NCBI GenBank assembly: GCA_048500275.1
Contig: JASNYI010000002.1
Coordinates: forward strand, 868,001 to 932,000
DNA: 64,000 nt
Origin: UBA5066 sp048500275
GTDB lineage: Bacteria > Acidobacteriota > Thermoanaerobaculia > UBA5066
Reading direction: 5' to 3'
The position numbers and the translations under genes were made by a program. Each line of letters opens with the position of its first letter. Within the stretch, counting starts at the first letter, position 1. Below are positions 41,646 through 48,660 of this stretch, one piece after another. Under the pieces are notes generated by a model, which was not told where the DNA came from, made no database searches, and worked only from the letters and a program-made list of their open reading frames with translations.

Positions 41646-43496
41646 TCAGGAGGGAGACGGGACGGAGGCCGGCGAGAGCTGGTCGGCGAGGCGGAAGGGG
41701 AGCGACTCGACCGAGCCGGGCTCCTCGTAGAAGTTCCGCCGCGGGAGCGCCCGCAGGGACGCCGGCAGCGGCGGGAGGCCGTAGCGGGGCGACACCCGGT
41801 TCAGGAGGAGTCCCGCCTTGCCGGGCCCCGCCGGGAGGAGCGCGGCGAGCTCGGCGGCGGTCCGGAGCGCCGAGCGGTCGGCCGACGAGACGACGAGGTA
41901 GCGGGCCCTGGAGAGGAGGTCCTGGATCAGGAGGTTCCTCTCCTTGAACCCGTCGTAGAGGCCGTCGAACGCCCGGAAGAACTCGGCGAGATCGGCGAGG
42001 AAGCTGAACCCGAGGTGCCGGTCGGCGAGGTGGAGGACGAGGGCCGCCCCCCGCGAGGCCCCGGACAGGGCGCGCGAGAGGAGCGAGTCGCTCCTGAGGA
42101 ACCAGCGGAGCGCGTCGTTCTCGAGGAGCTCGACCATCCGCTGCGGGGCCCGCAGGAAGTCGACGCCGCGAGCGGCGGGCGCGGTGTCGAGGACGATCCG
42201 GTCGATGCCGGGGTCGCTCGCGTGCTCCGCGAGGGCCTCGACCCCCATGTACTCGACGACCCCGGGAAGGGCGTCGACGAGGCCGTCGTAGAGGCGGTTC
42301 TCCTGGATCCTCTTCAGCGTGGCCGGCGGCGCAACACGGTGGAGGAGCCTGTCGAACGTCGCCCGGGGATCGATCTGCAGGACGGAGAGGGCGGCGCCTC
42401 CCGGGACGTCCACGGCCACCGGCCGGTCGAGCGTTCCGGAGAGGCCGAGGGCCTGGGCGAGCCGCCGCGCGGGGTCCACGGTCAGAACGAGGGTCGACTT
42501 GCCCGATCGCGCCGAGGCGATGCCGACGGCGGCCGCGAGGGTCGTCTTGCCGACCCCTCCGGGCCCGGCCAGGACGACGAGCCGTTCGTCGCGGAGGGCT
42601 TCGTCGAGGTCGAGGTCTCCCGGCCCCGCGGGCGAGGCGGTCGCACCGCGGCGCCGGGGGGGCGGGCTCCCCTCCAGCGAGGGCCGGAAGGCGGCGAAGA
42701 ACGACACGTCGGCCCCGAAGGGACTGTCGGGAGACGCGCGCGGAAGGTCCAGCTCGGGGATGCGGACGACCGGCAGCTGACCCCGGGGGAGCGTCTCGGC
42801 CCGCCCGCTCCGCCCGATCCGGTTGACGACGAGGAGGGCGGTCGGCAGGCCCGCCTTCTCTCGGGCCGCGTCGATCAGCTCCTCGGCTTCGCGGGCCGCG
42901 AACTCGGCCGGCTCGGCGACCGCGACGAGCCGGCTCCCGCCTCCGCGGGAGAGGAGCTGGTCGAGATCGTCCGCGACGGTCCGGATCGGCCCGGCGGGGA
43001 CCGTGGCGCGGACGGTCCGGGGCATGGAGAGGAGGGACACGGCGTGGCCGGTGGCGGGGGCGTCGACGACGAGGAGGTCGAACCGGCGTTTCTTCTCCCG
43101 GTAGAGCTCCCGGATCTTTCCGAGGAGGAGGAGGTCGGCGAGGCCGGGCGTGGCGCGCGTGAAGTAGCGGAAAGTGGGCGAGGCGAGGATGCGCGTGGCG
43201 ATGAAGCCGACGGGGGCGATCGTCCGGACGAAGTCGGCGAGGAGGGCGTCGAACTCGACCGTGAGGCCCGCCAGCCCCGGCGCCAGCTCGGCCTCGGCGT
43301 AGCCGCGGTCCGCCCTCCCGAAGAGGGCGGCCGCGTCGCCCCGGCCGTCGGTGGAGACGAGAAGGACCCGCTGGCCGAGGGAGGCAGCCCGAGCGGCGAG
43401 AGCGGCCGCGACGGCCGTCTTCCCGACACCCCCCTTTCCCGAGACGAAGAGGAGGCGCGCCCCGGCGAGTCCGGAGAGCGGGTCGGAGGTCGCCAT
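41646..43496 (-). CDS. Tandem ArsA/Get3-type ATPase, cysteine-free
   Basis: A 616-residue protein with two ArsA-type ATPase halves: deviant P-loops SGKGGVGKT (K26) and AGPGGVGKTT (K317), and switch motifs VVDAPATGHAVSLL and LDTAPAARGVDFL. The halves are joined by a proline/arginine-rich linker around residues 275-295. The architecture copies E. coli ArsA, but the protein has no cysteine at all, so arsenite cannot be bound in the ArsA way, and no ars gene is near. It is divergent from a phasin-like gene. A role in client or granule-protein handling is inference. GAGAAT ends six bases before the ATG. Confidence 0.85.
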   Translation of the reverse strand: MATSDPLSGLAGARLLFVSGKGGVGKTAVAAALAARAASLGQRVLLVSTDGRGDAAALFGRADRGYAEAELAPGLAGLTVEFDALLADFVRTIAPVGFIATRILASPTFRYFTRATPGLADLLLLGKIRELYREKKRRFDLLVVDAPATGHAVSLLSMPRTVRATVPAGPIRTVADDLDQLLSRGGGSRLVAVAEPAEFAAREAEELIDAAREKAGLPTALLVVNRIGRSGRAETLPRGQLPVVRIPELDLPRASPDSPFGADVSFFAAFRPSLEGSPPPRRRGATASPAGPGDLDLDEALRDERLVVLAGPGGVGKTTLAAAVGIASARSGKSTLVLTVDPARRLAQALGLSGTLDRPVAVDVPGGAALSVLQIDPRATFDRLLHRVAPPATLKRIQENRLYDGLVDALPGVVEYMGVEALAEHASDPGIDRIVLDTAPAARGVDFLRAPQRMVELLENDALRWFLRSDSLLSRALSGASRGAALVLHLADRHLGFSFLADLAEFFRAFDGLYDGFKERNLLIQDLLSRARYLVVSSADRSALRTAAELAALLPAGPGKAGLLLNRVSPRYGLPPLPASLRALPRRNFYEEPGSVESLPFRLADQLSPASVPSPS

Positions 43497-43502
43497 CGGC
43501 CC

Positions 43503-43508
43503 ATTCTC
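43503..43508 (-). promoter_or_regulatory. Candidate -10 for the ArsA-type gene
   Basis: On the minus strand GAGAAT ends six bases before the ATG at 43496. Confidence 0.35.
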
Positions 43509-43535
43509 CACTCGATTCCCTTTCCGCGTTGCGGC

Positions 43536-43541
43536 GATAAT
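43536..43541 (+). promoter_or_regulatory. Candidate -10 for the phasin-like gene
   Basis: GATAAT, one base from the sigma-70 consensus, lies 76 bases before the ATG at 43618. The intervening leader has a purine-rich ribosome-binding site close to the start. Confidence 0.35.
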
Positions 43542-43617
43542 GGCGCCTCGCGCGGGCATCGGGGTCCCGGCCCCCTGAAGGGGCGGGAGAGCCGCGCGCG
43601 GAAGGAAGGACGACGCA

Positions 43618-43899
43618 ATGGCCGAGACGCTCATCCAGCAGCTCATGGGCCGCGGGGAGGAGTTCGCCACCGAGGTGACGAACCGGCTCCTGGCGAACGA
43701 GGCGTTCGTCGAGATGCTGAAGAAGGGAATCGCCGTCAAGGAGGTCGTCGACAAGCAGGTCGCCGACGGCCTCAAGCGGATGAACGTCGCCACGCGCAAG
43801 GACCTGGCGCGCATGGAGGCGCGGATCGCCGCCCTCGAGGCCGAGCTCGAGGCGGCGAAGGCCCCGGCGCGCAAGCCGAGGCGCCGGAAGGCCGTTTGA
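43618..43899 (+). CDS. Small phasin-like helical protein
   Basis: A 93-residue all-helical protein. The segment MNVATRKDLARMEARIAALEAEL closely parallels LNVPTQKDLKALLTKVDALGKKM of the phasin encoded at 47327, with a basic C-terminal tail (APARKPRRRKAV). This is the pattern of PHA-granule-associated proteins (PhaF/PhaI-like). It has a ribosome-binding AAGGAAGGA before the ATG. It faces the ArsA-type gene and is followed by the SDR gene. Granule binding is inference from this resemblance. Confidence 0.65.
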   Translation: MAETLIQQLMGRGEEFATEVTNRLLANEAFVEMLKKGIAVKEVVDKQVADGLKRMNVATRKDLARMEARIAALEAELEAAKAPARKPRRRKAV

Positions 43900-43912
43900 G
43901 CGGAGGCCGCCC

Positions 43913-45103
43913 GTGACCGAGCCCGAGGTGAAGGGGGGGCCGCGGCCCAGGAAGAGGACCGCGGGGAAGGTGGTCGGCTTCAAGCCTGCCGCGGGTGGGA
44001 AGCCCAGGGTCGCCGTGACCGGCGGCAGCGGCTACCTCGGCGCGCGCTTCGTCCGGGCCCTGGCGGCACGCGGCACGTGGGACATCGTCGTCCTCGACCT
44101 CGCGCCCGCGGCGAACACGCCGGCCGAGGTCCGCCACCGCTTCCTCGACCTGAACCTCCCGCATTCCGACGGCACGGTCTACAGGATTCTCAAGGAGGAA
44201 CGGCCCGACGTCCTCGTCCACCTCGCGGGGGTGCGAAGCCCCCTCCGGGACGCCGTCTACGCGCACGAGCTGAATTCCATCGGCACCCTGAACGTCTTCG
44301 GCGCGGCGGGCGAGGCGAACGTCAAGCGCCTCATCCACTACTCGACGACGATGGTCTACGGTGCGAGGGGGGACAACCCCGCCTTCCTCTCCGAGGATCA
44401 CCCGATGCGCGCCGACGTCTCGGACCAGTTCGTCCGCGACTCCGTCGAGGCCGAGAGGCACTGCCGGGACTTCGCCCGCCGGCATCCCGACGCGCGCGTG
44501 GCCGTGCTGCGCTACGCGCCGATCCTCGCGGCCGAGAGGCGCGACTACCGGATCCGCTACCTCGAGGGGCCGGTCGCGCTGACGATGCTCGGCTACGACC
44601 CGCTCCTGCAGTGGCTCCATCCCGACGACGCGAGCGGGGCGCTCCTCAGGGCCATCGACGCGCCCGAAGCGCACGGGGTCTTCAACATCGCCCCGGACGG
44701 CGTCCTCCCGCTCTCCTCCGCGCTCATGCTGTTCGGGACGCTTTCCGTCCCGCTGCCGCACGGCCTCGCCTACACCGCGGCCGAGGCCGCCTGGATCGCG
44801 GGCCTCGGCACGGCCCCCGGGGCCCACGCGCACTACCTCCGCTACCCGTGCGTCGCCGACAACGAGAAGGCCAGGAAGGTCCTCGGCTTCGCCCCTCGAT
44901 CGACGACGCTCGAGACGGTCCTCGAGGCCGTCCGGGAGCGCCGCCGCGAAGGCCGGGCCGTCGACTTCGGAGCCCTCGAGGAGATCGCCCGGATGGCTGC
45001 GTATCACCTCGATCGAAGGATGAAGCGCCCCGCGTCCCAGGGTCACCCGGGAGGCGGGGGGGAGGCCGCTCGCGGACCGGGACCGACGAGGATGGCGTCA
45101 TGA
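43913..45103 (+). CDS. NAD-dependent epimerase/dehydratase-like protein, YxxxK missing
   Basis: A 396-residue extended-SDR protein. The Rossmann motif TGGSGYLG is at residues 36-43, and IHYSTTMVYG gives the active-site serine/threonine strand. Where the catalytic YxxxK should follow, the sequence reads DQFVRDSVEAERHC, so both Tyr and Lys are absent. It may bind NAD(P) without classical SDR catalysis. An N-terminal 30-residue basic extension is present. The stop overlaps the acyltransferase start (ATGA); SDR plus acyltransferase pairs of this type also occur in actinobacteria (the GalE2 region of mycobacteria, from memory). Confidence 0.8.
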   Translation: MTEPEVKGGPRPRKRTAGKVVGFKPAAGGKPRVAVTGGSGYLGARFVRALAARGTWDIVVLDLAPAANTPAEVRHRFLDLNLPHSDGTVYRILKEERPDVLVHLAGVRSPLRDAVYAHELNSIGTLNVFGAAGEANVKRLIHYSTTMVYGARGDNPAFLSEDHPMRADVSDQFVRDSVEAERHCRDFARRHPDARVAVLRYAPILAAERRDYRIRYLEGPVALTMLGYDPLLQWLHPDDASGALLRAIDAPEAHGVFNIAPDGVLPLSSALMLFGTLSVPLPHGLAYTAAEAAWIAGLGTAPGAHAHYLRYPCVADNEKARKVLGFAPRSTTLETVLEAVRERRREGRAVDFGALEEIARMAAYHLDRRMKRPASQGHPGGGGEAARGPGPTRMAS

Positions 45104-46062
45104 CGCAGCCCGGGGTCGCCCAGGCCCCCGCCTTCGCCCCGAGCCTCGTCCCGTCCCCGGCGGACGCGAGCTTCCTCCGGGGTCTCCTCGGCGAAGCGGG
45201 GAAGCTCCTCGTCGCGCACCCGGAGCTGGTCTCCCCGCGCACGTGGATCGACCTCTGGAACCTCTTCCTCCACAGGAACCAGTCGCTCGACCTCGACGAC
45301 TTCGGCTACGACGAGGCGGCCGCGAAGGTCTGGCACCCCCTGTTCGACTTCCTCTACCGCGTCTGGTGGCGCGTGACGCTCACGGGCGTCGAGAACGTCC
45401 CGAACGAGGGGCGGGCGCTCCTCGTCATCAACCACTCCGGCGTCCTCCCGTGGGACGGCGCGATGGTCAAGCACGGCCTCGCGCACGAACACCCCGCGCG
45501 GCGTCAGTCGCGCCTCCTCGCGCTCGACATGTTCACGACGCTGCCCTTCCTTCAGCCCTGGCTGCGGCAGCTGGGCGAGGTCCGCGCCTGCCCCGAGAAC
45601 GGCGAACGCCTGCTGAACCGCGACGAGCTCGTCGCGGTCTTCCCGGAAGGCGTCAAGGGCGTCGGCAAGTACTTCCGCGACCGCTACCGCGTCGCCCGGT
45701 TCGGCCGGGGCGGATTCGTCCGCCTCGCGCTCCGGACGAGCTCGCCCATCATCCCTATCTCCGTCGTCGGCGCCGAGGAGCTCTACCCGATCCTCTTCAG
45801 GCCCGACTTTCTCGGACGGCCCCTCGGGTTCCCCTACTTCCCGATCACCCCGACGTTCCCGGCTCTCGGACCTCTGGGGCTGGTCCCGGCGCCGACGAAG
45901 TGGTGGATCGACGTCGGGACTCCGATCCAGCCCGGCCTCGACCCGGCCTACGCCGAGAGGCCGATGATCGTCAACGAGGTGACCGACCTCGTCCGCTCGA
46001 CGATCCAGCAGATGATCGACTCGCGGCTCGCCCGGAGGGGGAACGTCTTCACCGGAGACTGA
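45100..46062 (+). CDS. PlsC-like lysophospholipid acyltransferase
   Basis: A 320-residue 1-acyl-glycerol-phosphate-acyltransferase-family protein. The catalytic block reads INHSGVLPWDGAMV (a His and Asp spaced slightly wider than the usual HX4D), followed by FPEGVKGVGKYF, RGGFVRLAL and PIIPISVVGAEE. It lacks clear transmembrane helices and probably binds the membrane surface. Acyl acceptor is unknown. The ATG overlaps the SDR stop by four bases. A patatin gene converges on it 15 bases downstream, so acylation and deacylation activities are neighbours. Confidence 0.85.
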   Translation: MTQPGVAQAPAFAPSLVPSPADASFLRGLLGEAGKLLVAHPELVSPRTWIDLWNLFLHRNQSLDLDDFGYDEAAAKVWHPLFDFLYRVWWRVTLTGVENVPNEGRALLVINHSGVLPWDGAMVKHGLAHEHPARRQSRLLALDMFTTLPFLQPWLRQLGEVRACPENGERLLNRDELVAVFPEGVKGVGKYFRDRYRVARFGRGGFVRLALRTSSPIIPISVVGAEELYPILFRPDFLGRPLGFPYFPITPTFPALGPLGLVPAPTKWWIDVGTPIQPGLDPAYAERPMIVNEVTDLVRSTIQQMIDSRLARRGNVFTGD

Positions 46063-46077
46063 TCGCCGCCTTCCGAC

Positions 46078-47256
46078 TCAGCCCGCACCCTTCCGCGCCG
46101 CCTCCGGGCGGCGCGGTCCTTTCGAGACGGGCACCGCGGGGCGGAGCCTCAGCCCGTGCCGTTCGAAGACGCGCGACAGACGCGCGGACTCGGCGTCGAG
46201 CTTCCGGAGCGTGGAGCGGTAGGCGTACTCGGCGATGCGGATCCGGCCGGAGGTCCTCATGATGTTCCGCATGAGGCGCGGCAGCTCCTCCGGCTTCGGC
46301 TCGAAGACGACGATGTCCGCCTCCGCGTGCTCGCGGCGGTAGCGGGCGAGGCCGTACTGGAGCCTCGAGTGGAGCGTGAGGCGGAAGACCTGGTCGAGGA
46401 TCGGCAGGAGGCCGTGGCTCGCGAGCGCGCCCTGGTCGCGCCGGATCGGCAGCAGGCCGCGCGAGAGGCTGTAGCGGGCCGGGACGATGGGGTTGACGCA
46501 GAGGACGAGGCCGCAGCGCTCCTTCAGCGCGAGCGAGATGTGGGCGGTCTTCACGACGCCGCCGTCGATGTAGTCGACCCCGTCGATCCGGACGGGCCGG
46601 AAGAAGCCGGGGAGGGCGCACGACGCGGCGACCGCGCGGGAGATCGGGACGGAGTCGTTTCCCGGCTCGCCGAAGACGCGGGTCTCGCCCGTGTCGAGCT
46701 CGACGGCGACGACACGTAGCTTCCTCGCGAGCGCCCCGAAGTCGTTCGTGCGGCCCTCCGCCGTGAGGAAGCCGGTCATCCAGGCCTCGAGCCCCTCGAG
46801 GAGAAAAAAGCCCGACGGGAGGAGCCCGGCGAAGGACGCGACGAAATCGGTGACCGTCATGTCCTCGCGGTTGCGATAAAGGTCCCGGAGCGACTCGGCG
46901 AGGGTGAGGGGCGCCGTCACGAGGCGGGCCGCGATCTCTCCGAGGTTCGGCCGGAAGAGAGAGAGCTGGTCCAGGTCGGAGCCGCGGGGGTCGGTCGCGT
47001 TGCGGTAGAGGTCCGACGGGGAGACGCCGCTCGCCACGAGCGTCCCGACGTAGGAGCCCGCAGAGACGCCGACGAAGACGTCACAGTCGGTCAACGAAAA
47101 GCCGTCGAGGCGCTCCTCGAGAGCGGCCAGGACGCCGATCTCGTAGATCGCTCCGGTGACGCCGCCTCCGGCGCAGACGAGACCGCGGCGGAGAGGGAGG
47201 GCGCGCGGCGCCGGTGCGCCGCGGGAGGAGACGAGCCTCAGTCTGGGTGGAGTCAA
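46078..47256 (-). CDS. Patatin-like phospholipase
   Basis: A 392-residue patatin-family lipid acyl hydrolase. The oxyanion loop is VCAGGGVTGAIYEIGVL, the nucleophile S65 lies in GVSAG, and the dyad aspartate is in YIDGGVV. No signal peptide is seen. Patatins hydrolyse phospholipids and, in some bacteria, act on PHA granules; the neighbouring phasin/phaR genes make that worth testing. The TTG start has GGAGGG four bases upstream and lies just after the phasin terminator hairpin. Confidence 0.9.
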   Translation of the reverse strand: MTPPRLRLVSSRGAPAPRALPLRRGLVCAGGGVTGAIYEIGVLAALEERLDGFSLTDCDVFVGVSAGSYVGTLVASGVSPSDLYRNATDPRGSDLDQLSLFRPNLGEIAARLVTAPLTLAESLRDLYRNREDMTVTDFVASFAGLLPSGFFLLEGLEAWMTGFLTAEGRTNDFGALARKLRVVAVELDTGETRVFGEPGNDSVPISRAVAASCALPGFFRPVRIDGVDYIDGGVVKTAHISLALKERCGLVLCVNPIVPARYSLSRGLLPIRRDQGALASHGLLPILDQVFRLTLHSRLQYGLARYRREHAEADIVVFEPKPEELPRLMRNIMRTSGRIRIAEYAYRSTLRKLDAESARLSRVFERHGLRLRPAVPVSKGPRRPEAARKGAG

Positions 47257-47276
47257 GGTCCCTCCGCAAAGACGAC

Positions 47277-47301
47277 GGCGCCGGGCGGGCCGCCCGGCGC
47301 C
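47277..47301 (-). terminator. Hairpin after the phasin gene
   Basis: An 11-base stem (GGCGCCGGGCG with CGCCCGGCGCC) with a three-base loop follows the phasin stop on the minus strand, and a short pyrimidine-rich run (GTCGTCTTT) comes next. It is the most canonical terminator in the window. Confidence 0.7.
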
Positions 47302-47326
47302 AGTCTAACCGGAGGGGGGCTGGGGG

Positions 47327-47818
47327 TCAGGCCGTCTTTCGCGTCCGGCGGCGGGGGGCGGCGGGGGCCGCCGGGTGCAGCCGGTCCATCTTCTTGCCGA
47401 GGGCGTCGACCTTCGTGAGAAGGGCCTTGAGGTCCTTCTGGGTCGGGACGTTGAGGCGGTGGAGGGCGCTCTCCATGGCCGGCTCGACGACGGCGGTGAC
47501 GCGGCGGGCGACCTCCTCCGCGATGCGGCCCGCCTCGCGGGAAACGTCGGCCCGGACCGTGTCGAGGTTCGACTTGGCGTCGCGGACCACGCCCTCGACG
47601 AAGCGCTTGGGATCCTTCGCGATCGTCTCGCCCGCGTTCTTCACGTTGGAGGCGGCGGCGCGGACCGACTTCTCGACCTTCGCGGCGACGGTGCGCGTCT
47701 CTTCGCGCACGGCGCCCACCTTGCTGGCGGCGGTCTTGATCGCCCGGTCGATCTGGGGCGGGACGTCGAACGGAAGCGGGTTGCGGGCGGGGGTGGTCCG
47801 GCGGGTCGGCTTTCTCAT
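47327..47818 (-). CDS. Phasin-like PHA-granule protein
   Basis: A 163-residue helical protein with PIDRAIKTAASKVG-type Ala/Lys-rich amphipathic helices (AAKVEKSVRAAASNVKNAGE), the LNVPTQKDLKALLTKVDALG coiled coil, and a basic tail ending PRRRTRKTA, as in PhaF/phasin family proteins. It is translated from an ATG overlapping the phaR stop by four bases, so phaR and phasin form one operon. No PHA synthase or depolymerase is in the window. Confidence 0.78.
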   Translation of the reverse strand: MRKPTRRTTPARNPLPFDVPPQIDRAIKTAASKVGAVREETRTVAAKVEKSVRAAASNVKNAGETIAKDPKRFVEGVVRDAKSNLDTVRADVSREAGRIAEEVARRVTAVVEPAMESALHRLNVPTQKDLKALLTKVDALGKKMDRLHPAAPAAPRRRTRKTA

Positions 47819-48522
47819 GACGTTGTCGTCTCCTTGCGTCGGGCAGGCAACGGCCTGCCATTTGTCTTCGGGCGGCTCCGGTTCGAAGGGACTTTCGGGA
47901 AGGACGAGGACGCAAGCTCCTCGAGGTGGTCCAGCCGTCGCGCCAGCTCCTGGATCTCGGCGCGCACGGCCGGGCTCGCGGCGGGCGAGATTCTGGGGAC
48001 GAGGTCTCTGACGCGGGCGACCACGTCGGAGACGCTCTCGCGGAAGACCGTGCCGAAGTCCTCGCGCAGGCGGGCTCCCTCCTCCCAGCTGAGGCGGCCG
48101 CGGCCCACGAGGCCGGCGACGATCCTCTCGACGTCGTGCCGGGCCGTCTCGAGGCGGCGGGTCATGGGGGCGAACGTCTCCGCGATCCTCTCTGGCTGCG
48201 CGGCCAGGCGCACCGCGCCCGCCATCCGGGTCGCCCCGACCTTCTCGGCGACGCCGGCAACCGTCTCGGCCGCGTCGCTTCCCGCGCGGAGCAGGAGGGC
48301 GATGGCGTCCGAAGACGCGGGGACGGCGACCCGGCTGGAGGCGAGAGCCCGGGAGAGGACCCTCGCGGTGATGTCTTCGCCGCTGTCGGCCGCGATCACC
48401 CGGATCCGGTCTCCCTGGGCCACGCTTCGGGCAATGTCGTCGAGCGTGACGAACCGCCTGTCGCTCTTCTCGTACAGCTTCCGATTCCGGTACCGGACGA
48501 TCTCCCTCAGGCGCTGGTTCAT
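47815..48522 (-). CDS. phaR: PHA synthesis regulator PhaR-like
   Basis: The N-terminal 55 residues carry the PHB/PHA accumulation regulator DNA-binding domain: IVRYRNRKLYEKSDRRFVTL, DIARSVAQGDRIRVIAADSGEDIT. The remaining 180 residues are helical and phasin-like. PhaR represses phasin genes and binds PHA granules in known systems. The 235-residue protein starts at ATG 48522 behind a good sigma-70 promoter; repeated AACGCA words over the promoter are candidate operators. It overlaps the phasin gene by four bases. Confidence 0.88.
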   Translation of the reverse strand: MNQRLREIVRYRNRKLYEKSDRRFVTLDDIARSVAQGDRIRVIAADSGEDITARVLSRALASSRVAVPASSDAIALLLRAGSDAAETVAGVAEKVGATRMAGAVRLAAQPERIAETFAPMTRRLETARHDVERIVAGLVGRGRLSWEEGARLREDFGTVFRESVSDVVARVRDLVPRISPAASPAVRAEIQELARRLDHLEELASSSFPKVPSNRSRPKTNGRPLPARRKETTTS

Positions 48523-48532
48523 GGCGCCCGGA

Positions 48533-48561
48533 AGGATAACGCACTGCGTAATCGTCGTCAA
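48533..48561 (-). promoter_or_regulatory. Promoter of phaR-phasin
   Basis: On the minus strand TTGACG (48561-48556) and TATCCT (48538-48533) stand 17 bases apart, the best -35/-10 pair in the window. The -10 ends ten bases before the ATG. Within the spacer, ACGCA-C-TGCGT at 48539-48549 is an 11-base inverted repeat. Confidence 0.7.
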
Positions 48562-48575
48562 GAGGCCTTTCGGCT

Positions 48576-48586
48576 AACGCAACGCA
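48576..48586. promoter_or_regulatory. Candidate PhaR operator repeats
   Basis: AACGCA occurs at 48576-48581 and 48581-48586, sharing one base, and a third time at 48538-48543 over the phaR -10. TGC-rich sites are bound by known PhaR proteins. The array lies between phaR and hutU. Confidence 0.35.
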
Positions 48587-48647
48587 TCAGCGACCGTTGC
48601 CGTGGCCCCCTCGCCGCTGGGAACGCGGGCACTGGCCGGGACCGGAC

Positions 48648-48653
48648 TAACAT
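48648..48653 (+). promoter_or_regulatory. Candidate -10 for hutU
   Basis: TAACAT ends seven bases before the ATG at 48661 with no Shine-Dalgarno, fitting leaderless transcription. Confidence 0.4.
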
Positions 48654-48660
48654 CGGCGGT

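Noticed and set aside
41646..43496. Arsenite-exporting ATPase ArsA.
   Set aside because: No cysteine exists anywhere in the protein and no arsB, arsD or arsR is nearby.
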